From the NCBI GenBank assembly GCA_037953745.1, contig JBAKBP010000204.1:287928-351927 (forward strand): 64,000 nt of DNA, read 5' to 3'. Positions 11,514-22,147 of the stretch are shown here, piece by piece. The first letter of the stretch is position 1. Every line of letters begins with the position of its first letter. The stretch is from Lithodes maja. Its lineage: Eukaryota > Arthropoda > Malacostraca > Decapoda > Lithodidae. The translations under genes and the position numbers were made by a program. Under the pieces are notes generated by a model. It was given only the letters and a program-made list of their open reading frames with translations. It had not been told where the DNA came from and did not search any database.

Positions 11514-14500
11514 AAAGTACAAAGGAGTACAAAGTACAAAGGAAATCAAGCAACAACAGATCTAGTGACCCTTCTAGGCTGCTTGTCCTCCAAAACACTG
11601 AGGATCAAGTGTCCAAACAGTGGTTTAGAGTGGGTAAGGGAACATTGGAAAGGGAACTACTGCCCTGCCACTAACGTGGCAGGACTAGGAAGTTAGTAGG
11701 GGACATATGGGTTAGTAACTGAGGGGAGGATAAAGTTATTCATTTACAAACGCAGTCAGTCGCGGGTTTGATGCGAGATATTTGTCTAGGCGGAATTTAA
11801 ATGAATCAACGGTGCTGCAGTCTATAACGTTTCGGGGAAGCCCATTCCACAAGTTGACAACTCGATTGAAGAAGAAATTCTTAGATTCGTGCGAGTTAAA
11901 AGATTTACCAATAATTTTGCAACCGTTTCCCCGTGTGTAATTAGATTGGTCGATAGTGAAGTACTTACTACAGTTCATATTGTCGATGCCTTTGATGATT
12001 TTGAACACTTGAATTAAGTCGCCTCTTAATCTGCGCTGGGTTAAAGGAAATAGATTTAATTCTCTAAGACGCTCTTCGTATGGTTTGTTCTTTAGGCTAG
12101 GTATCATTTTGGTAACTCTACGTTGAACTCGTTCTAGCTTGTTTATATCTTTTTGGTAATAAGGGCACCAGGATTGAACGCAGTATTCCAGAAGAGGGCG
12201 GACTAAGGAATTGTAAAGGGTTAGGATAACTTCTTTGGATTTATGCTCAAATGACCTGCCTATAAAGCCAATTATTTTGTTTGCCTTCTTAACAACTTCT
12301 GAACATTGTTGACTCGGTTTTAGGTTACTCGATATTGTTACTCCCAGATCAGTTTCTCTGTTTACATTCTTAAGCTGAGTGCCATTCATCGAATAGTTTG
12401 CTTTCTCATTTAGGTATCCGACATGTAGTACTTTACATTTATCCGCATTGAAACTCATTTGCCAAATTTGGGCCCAACATGACAATTTATCTAGATTGTG
12501 TTGCATATCGTCAACTTGTTCTTTTGAGAGTACGCTATTTGCAATTTTTGTATCGTCAGCAAATTTTGAGATTGTACAGGTGAGACCCTCATCTATGTCG
12601 TTGATGTAAATTAGAAAGAGAATTGGTCCTAGTACCGATCCCTGGGGTACCCCGCTACTTACATTGGTCCATTTAGATGCCTTACCGTTTATGACTACTC
12701 TTTGCTTTCTGTTGTTGAGCCAATTTTCTATCCATTTCAACACACCGTCTTGTATTCCATGCGCTTTTAGTTTTAGCAGTAAACGTTTGTGGGGAACTTT
12801 GTCAAAGGCCTTTTGAAAATCAAGGTATATAATATCTACAGCTTTACTCTCATCGTAGAGGTTGAGGATATCGTGGAAGAAGTCTAAGAGGTTTGTTAAA
12901 CAGGAACGTTTTTTACGAAAGCCGTGTTGAGTATCTTTAAGTATGTTATTTTCCTCTAAGTGATTTACGAGTCTGTCTCGTATGACCGTTTCTAGCATTT
13001 TACATACAACTGAGGTTAAGCTAATTGGACGATAGTTACTGGGTAGGGATTTGCTGCCTTTTTTGAATATCGGTGTTACGTTGGCTAGCTTCCACTGATC
13101 AGGCATAGTTCCAGACTGCAAGGATTTATTGAATAGTAATGTCAGTGGTTTGGAGAGCTCATTCTTAGCTTCCTTTAGAACTCTAGGCGAGATTGTATCA
13201 GGTCCTGGCGTTTTATTTACTTTGAGTTTATCTAAACAATTCAATACTTCTCTCTCTGTAACGGTGATATTGCTTAGAACATCTGAATTATCAATCTGAA
13301 TCGGCGATGGTGTAGGGATATCACTGAGGTCTTCGGTTGTAAAAACTGATGCAAAGAAGGTATTGAGGGCATTACTCATTTGTACTTCGTCTTTGGTGTA
13401 TTCTCCTTTTTCATCGACTAACGGTCCAACAGTTGAAGTAACTACTTTTTTCTTTCTGATATAACTATAGAATTCTTTCGGGTTTGTTTTACTTTGATTC
13501 GCAATATGTAACTCTAAGGTCTTTTTACTTTGCTTAATTAACTTTTTGGCTTTGCGTCGTAGCTCTACAAATTTCACCCGTTCTTCGTCATTTTGTGAGG
13601 ATTTTAATCTATCATTAGCAAATTTTTTAGCAAGCAGGCAGTTTGAAATATCTTTATTCCACCATTTGGGCTTATTATTATGGCCTGGACGCCGTATTTT
13701 CGATGGTATGCAGTCTTGCACTGCTTTTAGGTAAGTGGTTTCGAATAACTTCCAAGATGTATTTATGTCGTTATTGTTAATTAAAAAGCTCCAGTCAGTT
13801 TCTTTAAACATAGCTCTAAGTTTATGGAAGTTTGCTTTCTTGAAATTAGGGACTTTTTCGATGCTACTATTTGGTTCGTTACTAGTAAACTTTAAAGTGA
13901 AAGTTATCGTACGATGGTCGCTGTTACTGAATTCATCACCAACATTCAAATTCTCTATCAATTCTTCTTTTGTTGCAAGTACAATGTCAAGAACGTTATT
14001 ACCACGGGTCGGCGTTCGAACAAATTGATAAAGCGAACTCTCTTGCAAGTTCGTATACAAGTCATGTCCGGAGTGTGAAGTAAGAGTATCGCCCCACTTG
14101 GTCACAGGTAAATTAAAGTCGCCAAAAATTACGGTATCTTGTGAGTTACTTACATCTGCAATTTGTTCGTAAATTTCTCGGTCAGTTTGCACTGATTGAG
14201 CTGGAGGTCTGTATATTAACGCAAGTATTATTTTTGTACCTTTATTATTCTTTATTAGCACAAAAGATGTGTCGACGTTCACAATTTGAGGTTTTGACAC
14301 GAGGGTCGGGTTAAGACTTTCTTTGATATAAAATAAAACGCCACCTCCATTTTTATTTATTCGGCTGTTCTCAAACATTACATAACCGGGAAGTGAATAC
14401 TCTGCTAAAAAGTCTCTATCTTCTGTATTGAGCCAAGATTCTGTTATGCCAATCACATCATAATTTTCTGTAAACACTAGTTCCTCTAAATCTGAAAATT

Positions 14501-14812
14501 TATTGCGTATGCTACGAGCGTTTGCATAGAAAACCTTTAAAGTTGCGGTTTTAGAACTCGCATTACGTTCTTTCATCGAATTTTTGGTTCTGGTCGGATC
14601 TACATTTACATTCATGGCTGTCCTCGGTCCTCGGTCGTTATCCCTGACGGTTTTGAATTTGGGTCGTGTTGGTGGAGATTTATCCAAATTCGCGGTTCTT
14701 GACGGATTAGTATTTAATTCCTTTGTAGGTTGCCGTCCTCGCTGTCTTCGGTCCTCCTTCCTGGTTGTCCTGTGCTGAGTCGATTTCTTCTCCGAAAATC
14801 CTTCACCGCATC
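11514..14812 (-). mobile_element. CR1-clade LINE (CR1-B), inserted in the hAT transposase
   Basis: Flanked by GATATC at 11508-11513 and 14813-14818, a short but exact duplication whose removal restores the transposase frame. The 3' end on the minus strand carries tandem GTACTTTGTACT-type repeats before the duplication, like CR1 3' microsatellites. The 5' end enters directly into coding sequence, so ORF1 and the promoter are missing. It is 5'-truncated, although ORF2 is almost complete. Confidence 0.85.
11736..14615 (-). CDS. CR1-B ORF2, endonuclease-reverse transcriptase, open
   Basis: An uninterrupted frame of 959 codons from the first ATG after the 5' junction (MNVNVDPTRTKNSMK). The frame is also open upstream to 14812. 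The APE-type endonuclease occupies about residues 35-260 (KVFYANARSIRNKFSDLEEL, VIFGDFNLPVTKWGD, FSNSDHRTI). A linker follows (PKWWNKDIS). The RT has KTPGPDTISPRVLKE, NYRPISLTSVVCKM, HGFRKKRSCLTNLLDF, IYLDFQKAFDKVPHKRLL, SGVPQGSVLGPILF and the catalytic KFADDTKIA. The C terminus is SYEERLRELNL-like (KPYEERLRELNLFPLTQRR). No stop or frameshift is present, so insertion was recent. It acts in target-primed reverse transcription. Transcription is doubtful without a 5' end. Confidence 0.9.
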   Translation of the reverse strand: MNVNVDPTRTKNSMKERNASSKTATLKVFYANARSIRNKFSDLEELVFTENYDVIGITESWLNTEDRDFLAEYSLPGYVMFENSRINKNGGGVLFYIKESLNPTLVSKPQIVNVDTSFVLIKNNKGTKIILALIYRPPAQSVQTDREIYEQIADVSNSQDTVIFGDFNLPVTKWGDTLTSHSGHDLYTNLQESSLYQFVRTPTRGNNVLDIVLATKEELIENLNVGDEFSNSDHRTITFTLKFTSNEPNSSIEKVPNFKKANFHKLRAMFKETDWSFLINNNDINTSWKLFETTYLKAVQDCIPSKIRRPGHNNKPKWWNKDISNCLLAKKFANDRLKSSQNDEERVKFVELRRKAKKLIKQSKKTLELHIANQSKTNPKEFYSYIRKKKVVTSTVGPLVDEKGEYTKDEVQMSNALNTFFASVFTTEDLSDIPTPSPIQIDNSDVLSNITVTEREVLNCLDKLKVNKTPGPDTISPRVLKEAKNELSKPLTLLFNKSLQSGTMPDQWKLANVTPIFKKGSKSLPSNYRPISLTSVVCKMLETVIRDRLVNHLEENNILKDTQHGFRKKRSCLTNLLDFFHDILNLYDESKAVDIIYLDFQKAFDKVPHKRLLLKLKAHGIQDGVLKWIENWLNNRKQRVVINGKASKWTNVSSGVPQGSVLGPILFLIYINDIDEGLTCTISKFADDTKIANSVLSKEQVDDMQHNLDKLSCWAQIWQMSFNADKCKVLHVGYLNEKANYSMNGTQLKNVNRETDLGVTISSNLKPSQQCSEVVKKANKIIGFIGRSFEHKSKEVILTLYNSLVRPLLEYCVQSWCPYYQKDINKLERVQRRVTKMIPSLKNKPYEERLRELNLFPLTQRRLRGDLIQVFKIIKGIDNMNCSKYFTIDQSNYTRGNGCKIIGKSFNSHESKNFFFNRVVNLWNGLPRNVIDCSTVDSFKFRLDKYLASNPRLTAFVNE

Positions 14813-15348
14813 GATATCCAATGAGCACAAGGTTCCTGACAACATCAGCAAAATCCTGAATAACATTCATCTCTACAAAGAAGTTGTTGAGCTGCAAAAA
14901 CAACTTTCTATTGTATCTGAAGCCCTTGATGCACTGCAAAGTGATTCAGCCACTCTGTCTTCAGCAACAGATACGTGGAATAAGTTACTCAAGAGTGAAA
15001 CGCTTGCTCCACACAAGGACGCCATTAAATCAAGGATGGAAGAGGCAATAGAACCTTTCTTTTATGTGGCCAACCTTATGGACCCTAACCGTTATGGAGT
15101 CAATCTCGATTGCGAGCAAGAAGAGCAAGCAGAAGAATGGATCAAAGAATATAAGCCTCACTTTCTGCCATACATATTAGCATTTTGGTTTGGAGATAGT
15201 GATATTTTTCCCTCTTCTATGTTTGAACCCCGGGTCCTAAGTATGTACAAACACAATCCATCCAAATGGTGGATGCTTATGGAGCACAGAACAATAAAGA
15301 AAGGCACACTTCCAAGGGGGTTCTGTCAATTTTTCAAGGACTTGTTAA

Positions 15349-15978
15349 CCCGGGAACTGCGGGAAGACTCTTTAGAGTTCGGCCGGCGGACTGCGGGAAG
15401 ACTCTCTGGAGTAAGTAAAACTAAAAATCAACTTTTTACATCGAAATTTTTTATTTTTTTTATTTTTTTATTTTTTTTTTTTTTTTTTTTTTTTTTGGCC
15501 CCTGGGCCATGCAAAATCTCAGTCCTCTACCTCCCCTCCTTCCCCACTTTCCTCCTATTCCTCAGTTATCACCTATTTTCCCTATTATTCCCTTATTCTG
15601 AGGTATATTTTCGTGCTAACATTAGCGAGTTGCAAGCAGGGTGTTGTCATCACTGATGGCCATCGAGTGCAAGAGAGAGAGAGAGAGTATCGATCGACTG
15701 TGTCTCAGTGGCCTTGGGGGAAATTGGCGGGAAAGGAGTTTGCCTCACCCATAGATTATACAACTCGCGGGCTATATCTCCGATTTTGACCATCCAAACG
15801 CTGTTTTCACTCGTTTTATTGTTGTTTCAGGTTAATACCTTTATAATCAACCCATAATAGGCGCATATGGATAATTATTAATGCTATTAATGGTACAATG
15901 AATATTTTAGTGACGAAAAACCTCAAATACGTCAGCACAGGGGGACGTTTTCATTTACCCCCGTGCGCACTTCAGAGG
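15349..15978. mobile_element. TTAA element, family D copy 2, inserted in hAT transposase
   Basis: TTAA at 15345-15348 and 15979-15982. The left end is CCCGGGAACTGCGG and the right end CGCACTTCAGAGG. It holds a long poly-T, a (GA)n run and the block 'TTTTGACCATCCAAACGC' shared with copies 1 and 3. Its removal restores the transposase frame (DLL|SCPPSS). No coding sequence of its own. Confidence 0.85.
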
Positions 15979-16164
15979 TTAAGCTGTCCTCCTAGTTCAG
16001 CATCCATTGAGAGAATTTGTTCAACTTTTTGCCATGTGTGGCCAAAACTGAGAAACAGGCTTGGGGTAGAGAAGGCCACAAAGCTTGTGAAAATTTACAA
16101 GCATTTGCGCCTGACAACAGTGAATGACAGAGATGATGTTGATGAGAGTGATGATGAAATGTAA

Positions 16165-16640
16165 ATTAAAATGTAAAACTTGCAAACTAAACAAACCAAA
16201 ACTGGGACAAAGACAATATAAAGTCAAATTAACCCCCTCTGACATATGATGCAATTTTGAGCCTATTGGGAATACTTTAAAGCCTTTGTTACCATCAGGG
16301 GTATTTAGAAACCTTTAGTTTAGTTACTTCAACCTCTGCAGTTGTCTTTGAGTTAGCTGTGGGCAGAAAACTAATTTTGGAGAGGTAATTATAAGAGTGA
16401 GAGAACTCTATTTCTTATTGCTAATCTGGCAACCTCTGCGTCATATGTGCGTGAAAGGGTTAACTTATCAAAATCGCTATGTGGAAACAACGCTTACTAA
16501 AAATAAAATTTATGAAATAAAAGAACACAATCCACCACATAGGGTGTACATTACTAGGCTACATGAGCAAGTTAATCTGGTTCCCAAGCAAACTAATCAC
16601 ACACATAACATTCATTCATTATTTTTGTGTTAGTGAGGAT
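16165..16640. repeat. Family F repeat, split by family C at TTAA
   Basis: Starts with TTAAAATGTAAAACTTGCAAAC right after the transposase stop and ends with ACTAATCACACACATAAC. The uninterrupted copy at 56097-56300 reads GTCAAATTAAATTATC where this copy has the C element. Other copies: 33150, 34261, 35887, 60158 and 61563. Class unknown, perhaps a SINE or a hAT-derived non-coding segment. Confidence 0.65.
16233..16459. mobile_element. TTAA element, family C copy 1
   Basis: TTAA at 16229-16232 and 16460-16463. Ends CCCCCTCTGAC and GCGTGAAAGGG. 227 bp. The body, with CCATCAGGGGTATTTAGAAACC, matches 51038-51265. Confidence 0.85.
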
Positions 16641-16854
16641 AATAATGATGTTTATAATTGAGGTAAGGAACAACATTCTTGCAAAATATAAAACAAATCT
16701 CAAAATATTCCGAGGAGGAAAGCTATACCGGTAAAATATATTCTTAAAATGGCGAAGAATCCTACAAATGTATTTTCTTCTTTGAAGTAAGGAATAATGT
16801 TTTTATTTTTTAAGGAATCTCATTATTTCAGGTTTTAGATTTATTTAGGAAACA

Positions 16855-16960
16855 AGCTGTGGGCAGACAACTAATTTTGGAGAGGTAATTATAAGAGTGA
16901 GAAAACTCTATTTCTTATTGCTAATCTGGCAACCTCTGCGTCATAAGGATGTGAGAGGGT
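16855..16960. mobile_element. Family C fragment (right half)
   Basis: Matches the last 105 bp of family C (AGCTGTGGGCAGACAACTAA to GAGAGGG-TTAA). The left half is missing. The stretches 16640-16855 and 16960-17200 are AT-rich with no recognisable gene. Confidence 0.65.
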
Positions 16961-17204
16961 TAATATGCTCACATAGTACCAGCTTTTTATTTTCATATGT
17001 TATTGTGTGAGATGAGATGAACTAAAAAAAATCATGTTTTTGCAAATTCCTTAAGGAAAACCTAAGAATTTACTTTTTTGTTAAAAGCTAAATTTCTCAC
17101 AGTTCCCTAATTTGATCCTCTTTTCTGTTATTGTTGGTTGATCGTGCATGAGTTGAAGTATACCCCTGCATGACCAAGAGGCTTTTACTTGCACGGCTGA
17201 AGTG

Positions 17205-17695
17205 GAGGGAGGGTGCGTCCCCACAGGGCCAGCAAAAAACACAAAATCCAATAGAGACGCATTTTTTCAAACTGATGCCAGAAGGTCGTACACCACAGTG
17301 GTAGAAAGCCATACTCACCTCTCTGTCTTGTATGAATATGGTTGAGTTTCCTTCACCATTGACGGAGCTGCCTTAACTAGAACAAGGGCTACCCTGGGAC
17401 CAATAGAGACGCACTGTGCAACACCTAAGGAGACGCGCGTCTGCTTAGGGTAGCTGGGTTGCGTCTCCTTGGGTCCTTGTAAATGTGTGTTTATTTTGGT
17501 AACATTATTAAGCATAATAACCTTTTATTTGATCTCAGGTGAAGGAAACTCAACCTTATGTATACCATACATAGTAAGGAGAATGGCTGTCTACCAGTGT
17601 GGTATGGCATCAGTTTGAAAAATGCGTCTCTTTTGGACTAAATATTTTTTGCTGGACCTAAGGAGACGCACCTCTTTCCCCCTCTCAGCAAATCG
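17205..17695. mobile_element. Fold-back element with about 100-bp inverted arms
   Basis: The left arm at 17210-17310 (GGTGCGTCCCC, CCAGCAAAAAACACAAAATC, GCATTTTTTCAAACTGATGCC) is the reverse complement of the right arm at 17575-17690. The interior has a second inverted pair around GAAGGAAACTCAACC (17340 and 17532). A further AGGAGACGC-type piece at 20595-20650 suggests the element or a relative continues beyond the RTE copy. 17860-17925 is a (CA)n microsatellite. Confidence 0.65.
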
Positions 17696-18362
17696 GAATC
17701 GAATCAAGCATTAGCCCCCCACCCCCCTCATGCCTCTCCCTACTTTCCCCCATCATTTCCCCAACTTCCCTCCTTATCACTCAATAGAGTGGCAACATGA
17801 ATGAGCCCAACTCTTGCCTTTGTCAGTCAGACAGTGTATCGTCTCACCCCCGGCCACGACATTGACACGCACACACACACGCCTGACCTATACATACACA
17901 CACATACACACGCACGTACATTCAAGCACGAACCTAAAAAGTTGTCATTGCTTTTGAGTTGCTCACATATCTACCAGACTACCCAGAAAGTTAGTCTTTG
18001 ACCATTTTCAAGCTGAATGAAGGTACATGATCATGATATTTGGTTGGTTATTGAACGTTTATTATTTACAGAGATAAGCAGGCATAAAACAGGCGTATTA
18101 GCACCAAATATGCATGGGAGGGCGAGTGGCACTAGATTTAAACCTCAAACTAGCATTAATGTTCCATGTATAACTTCCCTGCACCCTCTAAACTCTTTTG
18201 GTAATGGCCTATAATTACGGTAGCAAATTAGTATGTTAAGTTATATTATTTGCCTATTTAATAATATGAATTATATGGCCTATGTCAGTCAGTTTAGTTG
18301 TCTAAGCATTGTAAACTTACAACCAAAAGTACCATGCTTTCTTTCAAGTACCAATGAGGTTA

Positions 18363-20560
18363 ATCTATCTATCTATCTATTGCCCGACGCCGTGGCCACG
18401 AACAAACCGCCCCCATGCACCTCTGTCCCCAGTCAGTCAACGTCCCTCCCCCCAACCAGCACCGCCTTCGTTCATATACTTCCTGACTCCATCCTTCCAC
18501 CACTCTTTCAGTCTACCTCTCCCTCTCTGTACCTCCACCTCGCTCTCGTACACCCTATTAGTCATTCTCTCGCTTTCCATACGTTACATATGGCCGAACC
18601 ATCTTAACCCTTAGGCGCACCTATAGTTTCCAATCAAGTTTTTTCTCACTCCCTAAGTATATCTCGGCTCACTCAGAGCCAGTTTTGTGCCCGGCGATAA
18701 TTTGTTCTTGTGACGTTTTTATCCACCAAAAAATCCTTGTATTTGGATAAATGAGGTACCATCGGCTTCATTATTGATTGAACTTGACGATAAGCAAGTA
18801 AAAACATAGAATAAATACAAAACAACCACATTGGGGCACTCCGAAATAAGAATTGTAAAAAAAAAAATGAAGTACCTGATCTCCAACTCGCGCTAGCTCA
18901 AAATTTTGCCCGCAACATTTTTGATTTGCATACACATATGGAAGTGGAATTTTATGAGGATTCCACTGGTAACTTCAGAACTACTATAAACCAAATAGTT
19001 ACTGAGATACACAAATAAACGTGAAAGTATCGAAAACAGACAGCTGTACTCTGCTCTCTTCCCATGCCAGCCGTGAGTCAACCGTTAAACTGAGGGGGTT
19101 GCCAATTGTACCCATTGAACTAGACTTAATACTGAGTATATGTGCCAAATATGACGTGCGTCAGACGAAAACTTAATTTTTGGCGAATATTTTTAAGTTT
19201 AATGACGCACATAGAGTCATCTTGCGCTTAGGGTAAAATACCCTAATGACGCACATAGAGTCATCGTGCGCCAAAGGGTTAAGTTGTTCCTTTTCACACT
19301 TTCCAGCACATCTACCTCCACATCACACCTTCTTACTTCCTTATTAGTCTGTCTATCCCTCCATGTAACTCCGCACACCCTTCTTAAGCAATTCATTTCC
19401 ACTGCTCTTACTCTTGGTCTGAGTCTCTCAACCAACGTCCATGCTTCGCTTCCGTAAGTCAGTGTCGGGATTATCACACTGTCATGCAAGGACTTCTTCA
19501 CTTCCATACTGACCACCCTATTTCTTGTTACTGCTTTCAGCGTTCCTACAACCCTCTTCCCCTGTTGTACCCTCTCCCGCACTTCTTCATCCATAGTCCC
19601 ATCTTTACGCAACACACTGCCCAGATACTTAAAAGAGTTGACGATCTCCATAGCCTGACCATTCAGCTTCACCTCACACTCTGTGACTTCACCCCTTTCG
19701 AAGACCATAACCTTGCTCTTCCCCGCATTTACCTTCAAATTCCGATTTTCGCACACTTCCAAACTCATTTACCAGACCCTGCAACTCCCATTCATTATCA
19801 CTCATCAGAACTGTATCCTCCGCAAACAGCAGTATAGGTAGCTTCCACTCAATTCCCTCCCTTTTCAGCGATACACCAACATCCACTGCTCTTGATAGTA
19901 TTTCTTTCATGACTCCATCCATATATACAGTAAACAACCACGGGGACATCACACACCCCTGTTTCAAACCAACATTCAGGTCAAAGAACTCGCTCTGCTC
20001 ATTCTCCACACGTACTGCCGCCTTTGCACCCTCATACATGCTCTTCACTACTTTCAGCAATCTACTCCATATATTCTAAGTACTTTCCACAAACCTTCTC
20101 TATCCACTCTGTCATAGGCCTTCTCCAAGTCCATAAAGGCAACATACACCTTTTGTTTCTTCTCCAGATATTTCTCCACAACACAATTCAGGGTAAAAAT
20201 CTGATCTACACATCCTCTTCCCTTCCTAAAACCTCCCTGCTCGTCGCCTATCCATTTCTCCGTTCTCACTCTCACTCTCTCAATCACTACCCTACTACGC
20301 TTAAAAGACATATTCCTCGGTGGTTACCACACACTCCTCTTTCCCCTTTGCCCTTATATTGGGGGACTATTATGCCAGTCTTCCAGTCATCGGGTACACT
20401 CCCCTTCTCCCATGCTAGTTTGCACATTTTCCATACCCATTCGATCACTATCTCACCACCATACCTCAACATTTCCCCACACACTCCATCTGTTCCTGGT
20501 GCTTTCCCCAACTTTACTCTTTTCATGGCTTCCCACACTTCTGACATCCTGATACTTATA
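18363..20560 (-). pseudogene. RTE-like LINE (RTE2), broken, with M element inside
   Basis: Minus-strand pieces: 20547-20287 (GKAPGTDGVCGEMLRYGG, WKTGIIVPQYKGKGE), 20311-20054 (GGFRKGRGCVDQIFTL, FMDLEKAYDRVDREGLW), 20060-19689 (VGLKQGCVMSPWLF, LLFAEDTVLMSD) and 19768-19217 (NLKVNAGKSKVMVFERGE, RRVCGVTWRDRQTNKEVR). The catalytic motif reads FAED in place of FADD, so one catalytic Asp is lost. Several frameshifts. It ends at 18363 in (TATC)n, the same tail as RTE1. A TTAA element interrupts it at 18608-19278. The 5' half is missing. Confidence 0.85.
18608..19278. mobile_element. TTAA element, family M
   Basis: TTAA at 18604-18607 and 19279-19282. Inverted ends CCCTTAGGCGCACC and the complement CCCTTTGGCGCACG. 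The related LINE copy at about 50200 runs through the site without the insert (CCATCTCAAGGGATTCC). Near the right end GACGCACATAGAGTCATC is repeated in tandem. Confidence 0.8.
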
Positions 20561-20599
20561 TAATTGTTTGTGTTTTTGTGATTTAAACACTTCTGCGTC

Positions 20600-21768
20600 T
20601 CCTTATGTCCAGGTGCGTCTCTTTAGGGTTTTGTGATAAAAAGGAGATGCTTGTCTTATTTTTCTTCTCACTCTTAAATAAGAACAGGTACAACAATTTT
20701 GTTATACATACATACAATGGTTTAACGTAATTTTTCCATTACATGCATTGTAGCGGCTCAGATGGGGTTGCCTTTCAGTAGTTGGAGTGTACTGCAGTAC
20801 AATACAGTCCTACCACAGCACTGCCCCACCAAGTCATCACTGTGGCTGATGTTGGTATAATGCTAACCATGCCTCAGCAAGATGCAACAGAGTCTCCCTG
20901 CAGCACTTTCACCTGCAGTATCTGCAACCACACCAGCCTTAACAGTGTTACAAAAAGACAGCACCATAACAAGACTCTACTGTATATTAGGCAATTGGAT
21001 TATAGAACACTGCCCCAACACTGTTCCAACATGCAAACACTGTTGCTGACACAAGTGTGGTGCCAAACAGTGCCCAGATAAGATTCAGTCCCCTGTGGCA
21101 CCTATCCGCACCCCACCAGCCTCAGCAGTGCCATACCAAGACAGTGCTAAGATCAACACTTTATTGCATAGTAATGGCTGTTGGTCCACAAGTCTATCGC
21201 CATCCCCCCTATTAGTCGCCTTGTACAACACGCAGTAGGATGCGTGAGGCATATTCTTTTTTTCCTCCACCATTAGATGAAGGCCCCCTTACCCTCTGGG
21301 GGTTGATATTCTTTAAAAATATAAACATTTTGCTATTTATCCCCCCTACTCTCAGTTTCCAATCTGTTATAGGCTGACAGAAGCAACTCGACAACAAAAA
21401 TAAGTACTGTACCCATTTTTGCGTCTGCATTGAGCATCGTACCCTACATATTATGGTGATAAGAAATGTAATAATCTTAAGTTTATTGAGGTACGGATGT
21501 TAAGATTATACTTCCAAAATAATAGATTAAAGATACTTGGCAATTAGTGTTTTCTTAACAGTGAAGTAGAATAAGATCAAGTATATGATTTAGTGTTGAT
21601 ATTGTATGCTATAATATCAAAATTCAATCATTTAAAACTAAAAATATAATGTTAAATTTATTATTTTGAAGAAAAAAAACAGGAAAGTGGGCAAAACTTT
21701 TTTTTTTTTTTTTTTTTTTAACCCAGGTGGGTAAAACCGGGTTACCCGTGTTTTTTTTTTGGCCAACC
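20600..21768. other. hAT right non-coding region, no gene seen
   Basis: Contains remnants of the AGGAGACGC fold-back (20595-20650), a segment rich in CAGTACTACC/CACTGCCCC-like words (20790-21160), a possible fragment with CTCTGGGGGTTGATATTC (21295) and a poly-T run before the right hAT end. Frames of 60-100 codons here show no family signature. Confidence 0.4.
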
Positions 21769-22147
21769 ATTATTTAGGCCTTTCGTGCTGTTTAGGTGTC
21801 AATTTTTTCCCTGGCGAACGATAGTGAGCCTGTAATGTTGGAAGAACCGGCCGAATTTTCCTACCGAAAAATATACAAATTAATCTGATGAGATTTAATA
21901 CCCTTTTGACTTTTCCTACTTCATCTTGAATAGTCGTTCGTTTTAATCTAATCCTTCGGGCCAGCCCTGTGGGAGCTCGGTGGTCTGGTTGAACTACCCT
22001 AAACAAAACCAAAAAATCTAGAAGGGGGATCTAATGGATTTTTTTTTTTTTTTTTTTAATTTGATAGAGGTCTAGGGAGGAAACTAGAAAAATAATGAAT
22101 ACATGCAAAAATCGCCCAAAAAGTGAACCATCCACCCTTAAAACATA

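Larger units (their letters stand above)
10339..16164 (+). pseudogene. hAT transposase gene, cut by two nested elements
   Basis: Three coding blocks: 10339-11513, 14819-15348 and 15983-16164. Subtracting the CR1 insert (with one GATATC) and the D insert (with one TTAA) leaves one frame of about 628 codons, a normal hAT length. Motifs: N-terminal BED-type finger (CKHC ... HLYKC), FMDGWSS and STDNEAKIKRM around two catalytic Asp, CSAHYLNLLEKV, DTRWNSQNACLSTF, and C-terminal dimerisation motif PPSSASIERICSTF ... WPKLRNRLG. An 11-residue block (CTKRLKRSRSQ) is duplicated near 10485-10550. A start at 10291 is possible, but 10339 follows an acceptor-like TTTTCCAG. Role: cut-and-paste transposition in the nucleus. 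It is now inactive. Confidence 0.88.
8468..21770 (+). mobile_element. hAT-superfamily DNA transposon with nested insertions
   Basis: The termini are CAGGGTTGGCAAAAAAC at 8468 and the complement of ATGGTTGGCCAAAAAAAAAAC at about 21748-21769. The flanking 8-mers are ATATTTAG (8460-8467) and TTATTTAG (21770-21777), one mismatch. Family E copy 2 shows the unfilled site with a single ATATTTAG (reverse complement at about 24828-24835). This fits the 8-bp target duplication of hAT elements. The host copy carries a transposase gene at 10339-16164, an AT-rich array, a CR1 LINE, D, C and M elements and an RTE copy. Its own length without nested DNA would be far shorter than 13.3 kb. Confidence 0.8.
8335..22137. 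mobile_element. TTAA-flanked element, family E copy 1, split by the hAT
   Basis: TTAA at 8331-8334 and 22138-22141. The left 125 bp (GGGGACATGGGCCGG...) and right part (21771-22137) match copy 2 at 24614-24963 in reverse orientation. A hAT transposon inserted after ATATTTAG. A second, short insertion containing a tRNA-like CTCGGTGGTCTGGTTGAAC lies at about 21885-22020. Members E3 and E4 at 31615 and 36711 have clear inverted ends (GGGGAGGCAGACCG). Confidence 0.7.

Noticed and set aside
11736..14939. A 1,067-codon minus-strand frame as one protein
   Set aside because: The part beyond 14812 is antisense hAT transposase joined by chance to the CR1 ORF. The first ATG inside the LINE is at 14615.
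15420..15656. Frame continuing the hAT protein into FFIFLFFFFFFFF
   Set aside because: Read-through into the poly-T of the D element.
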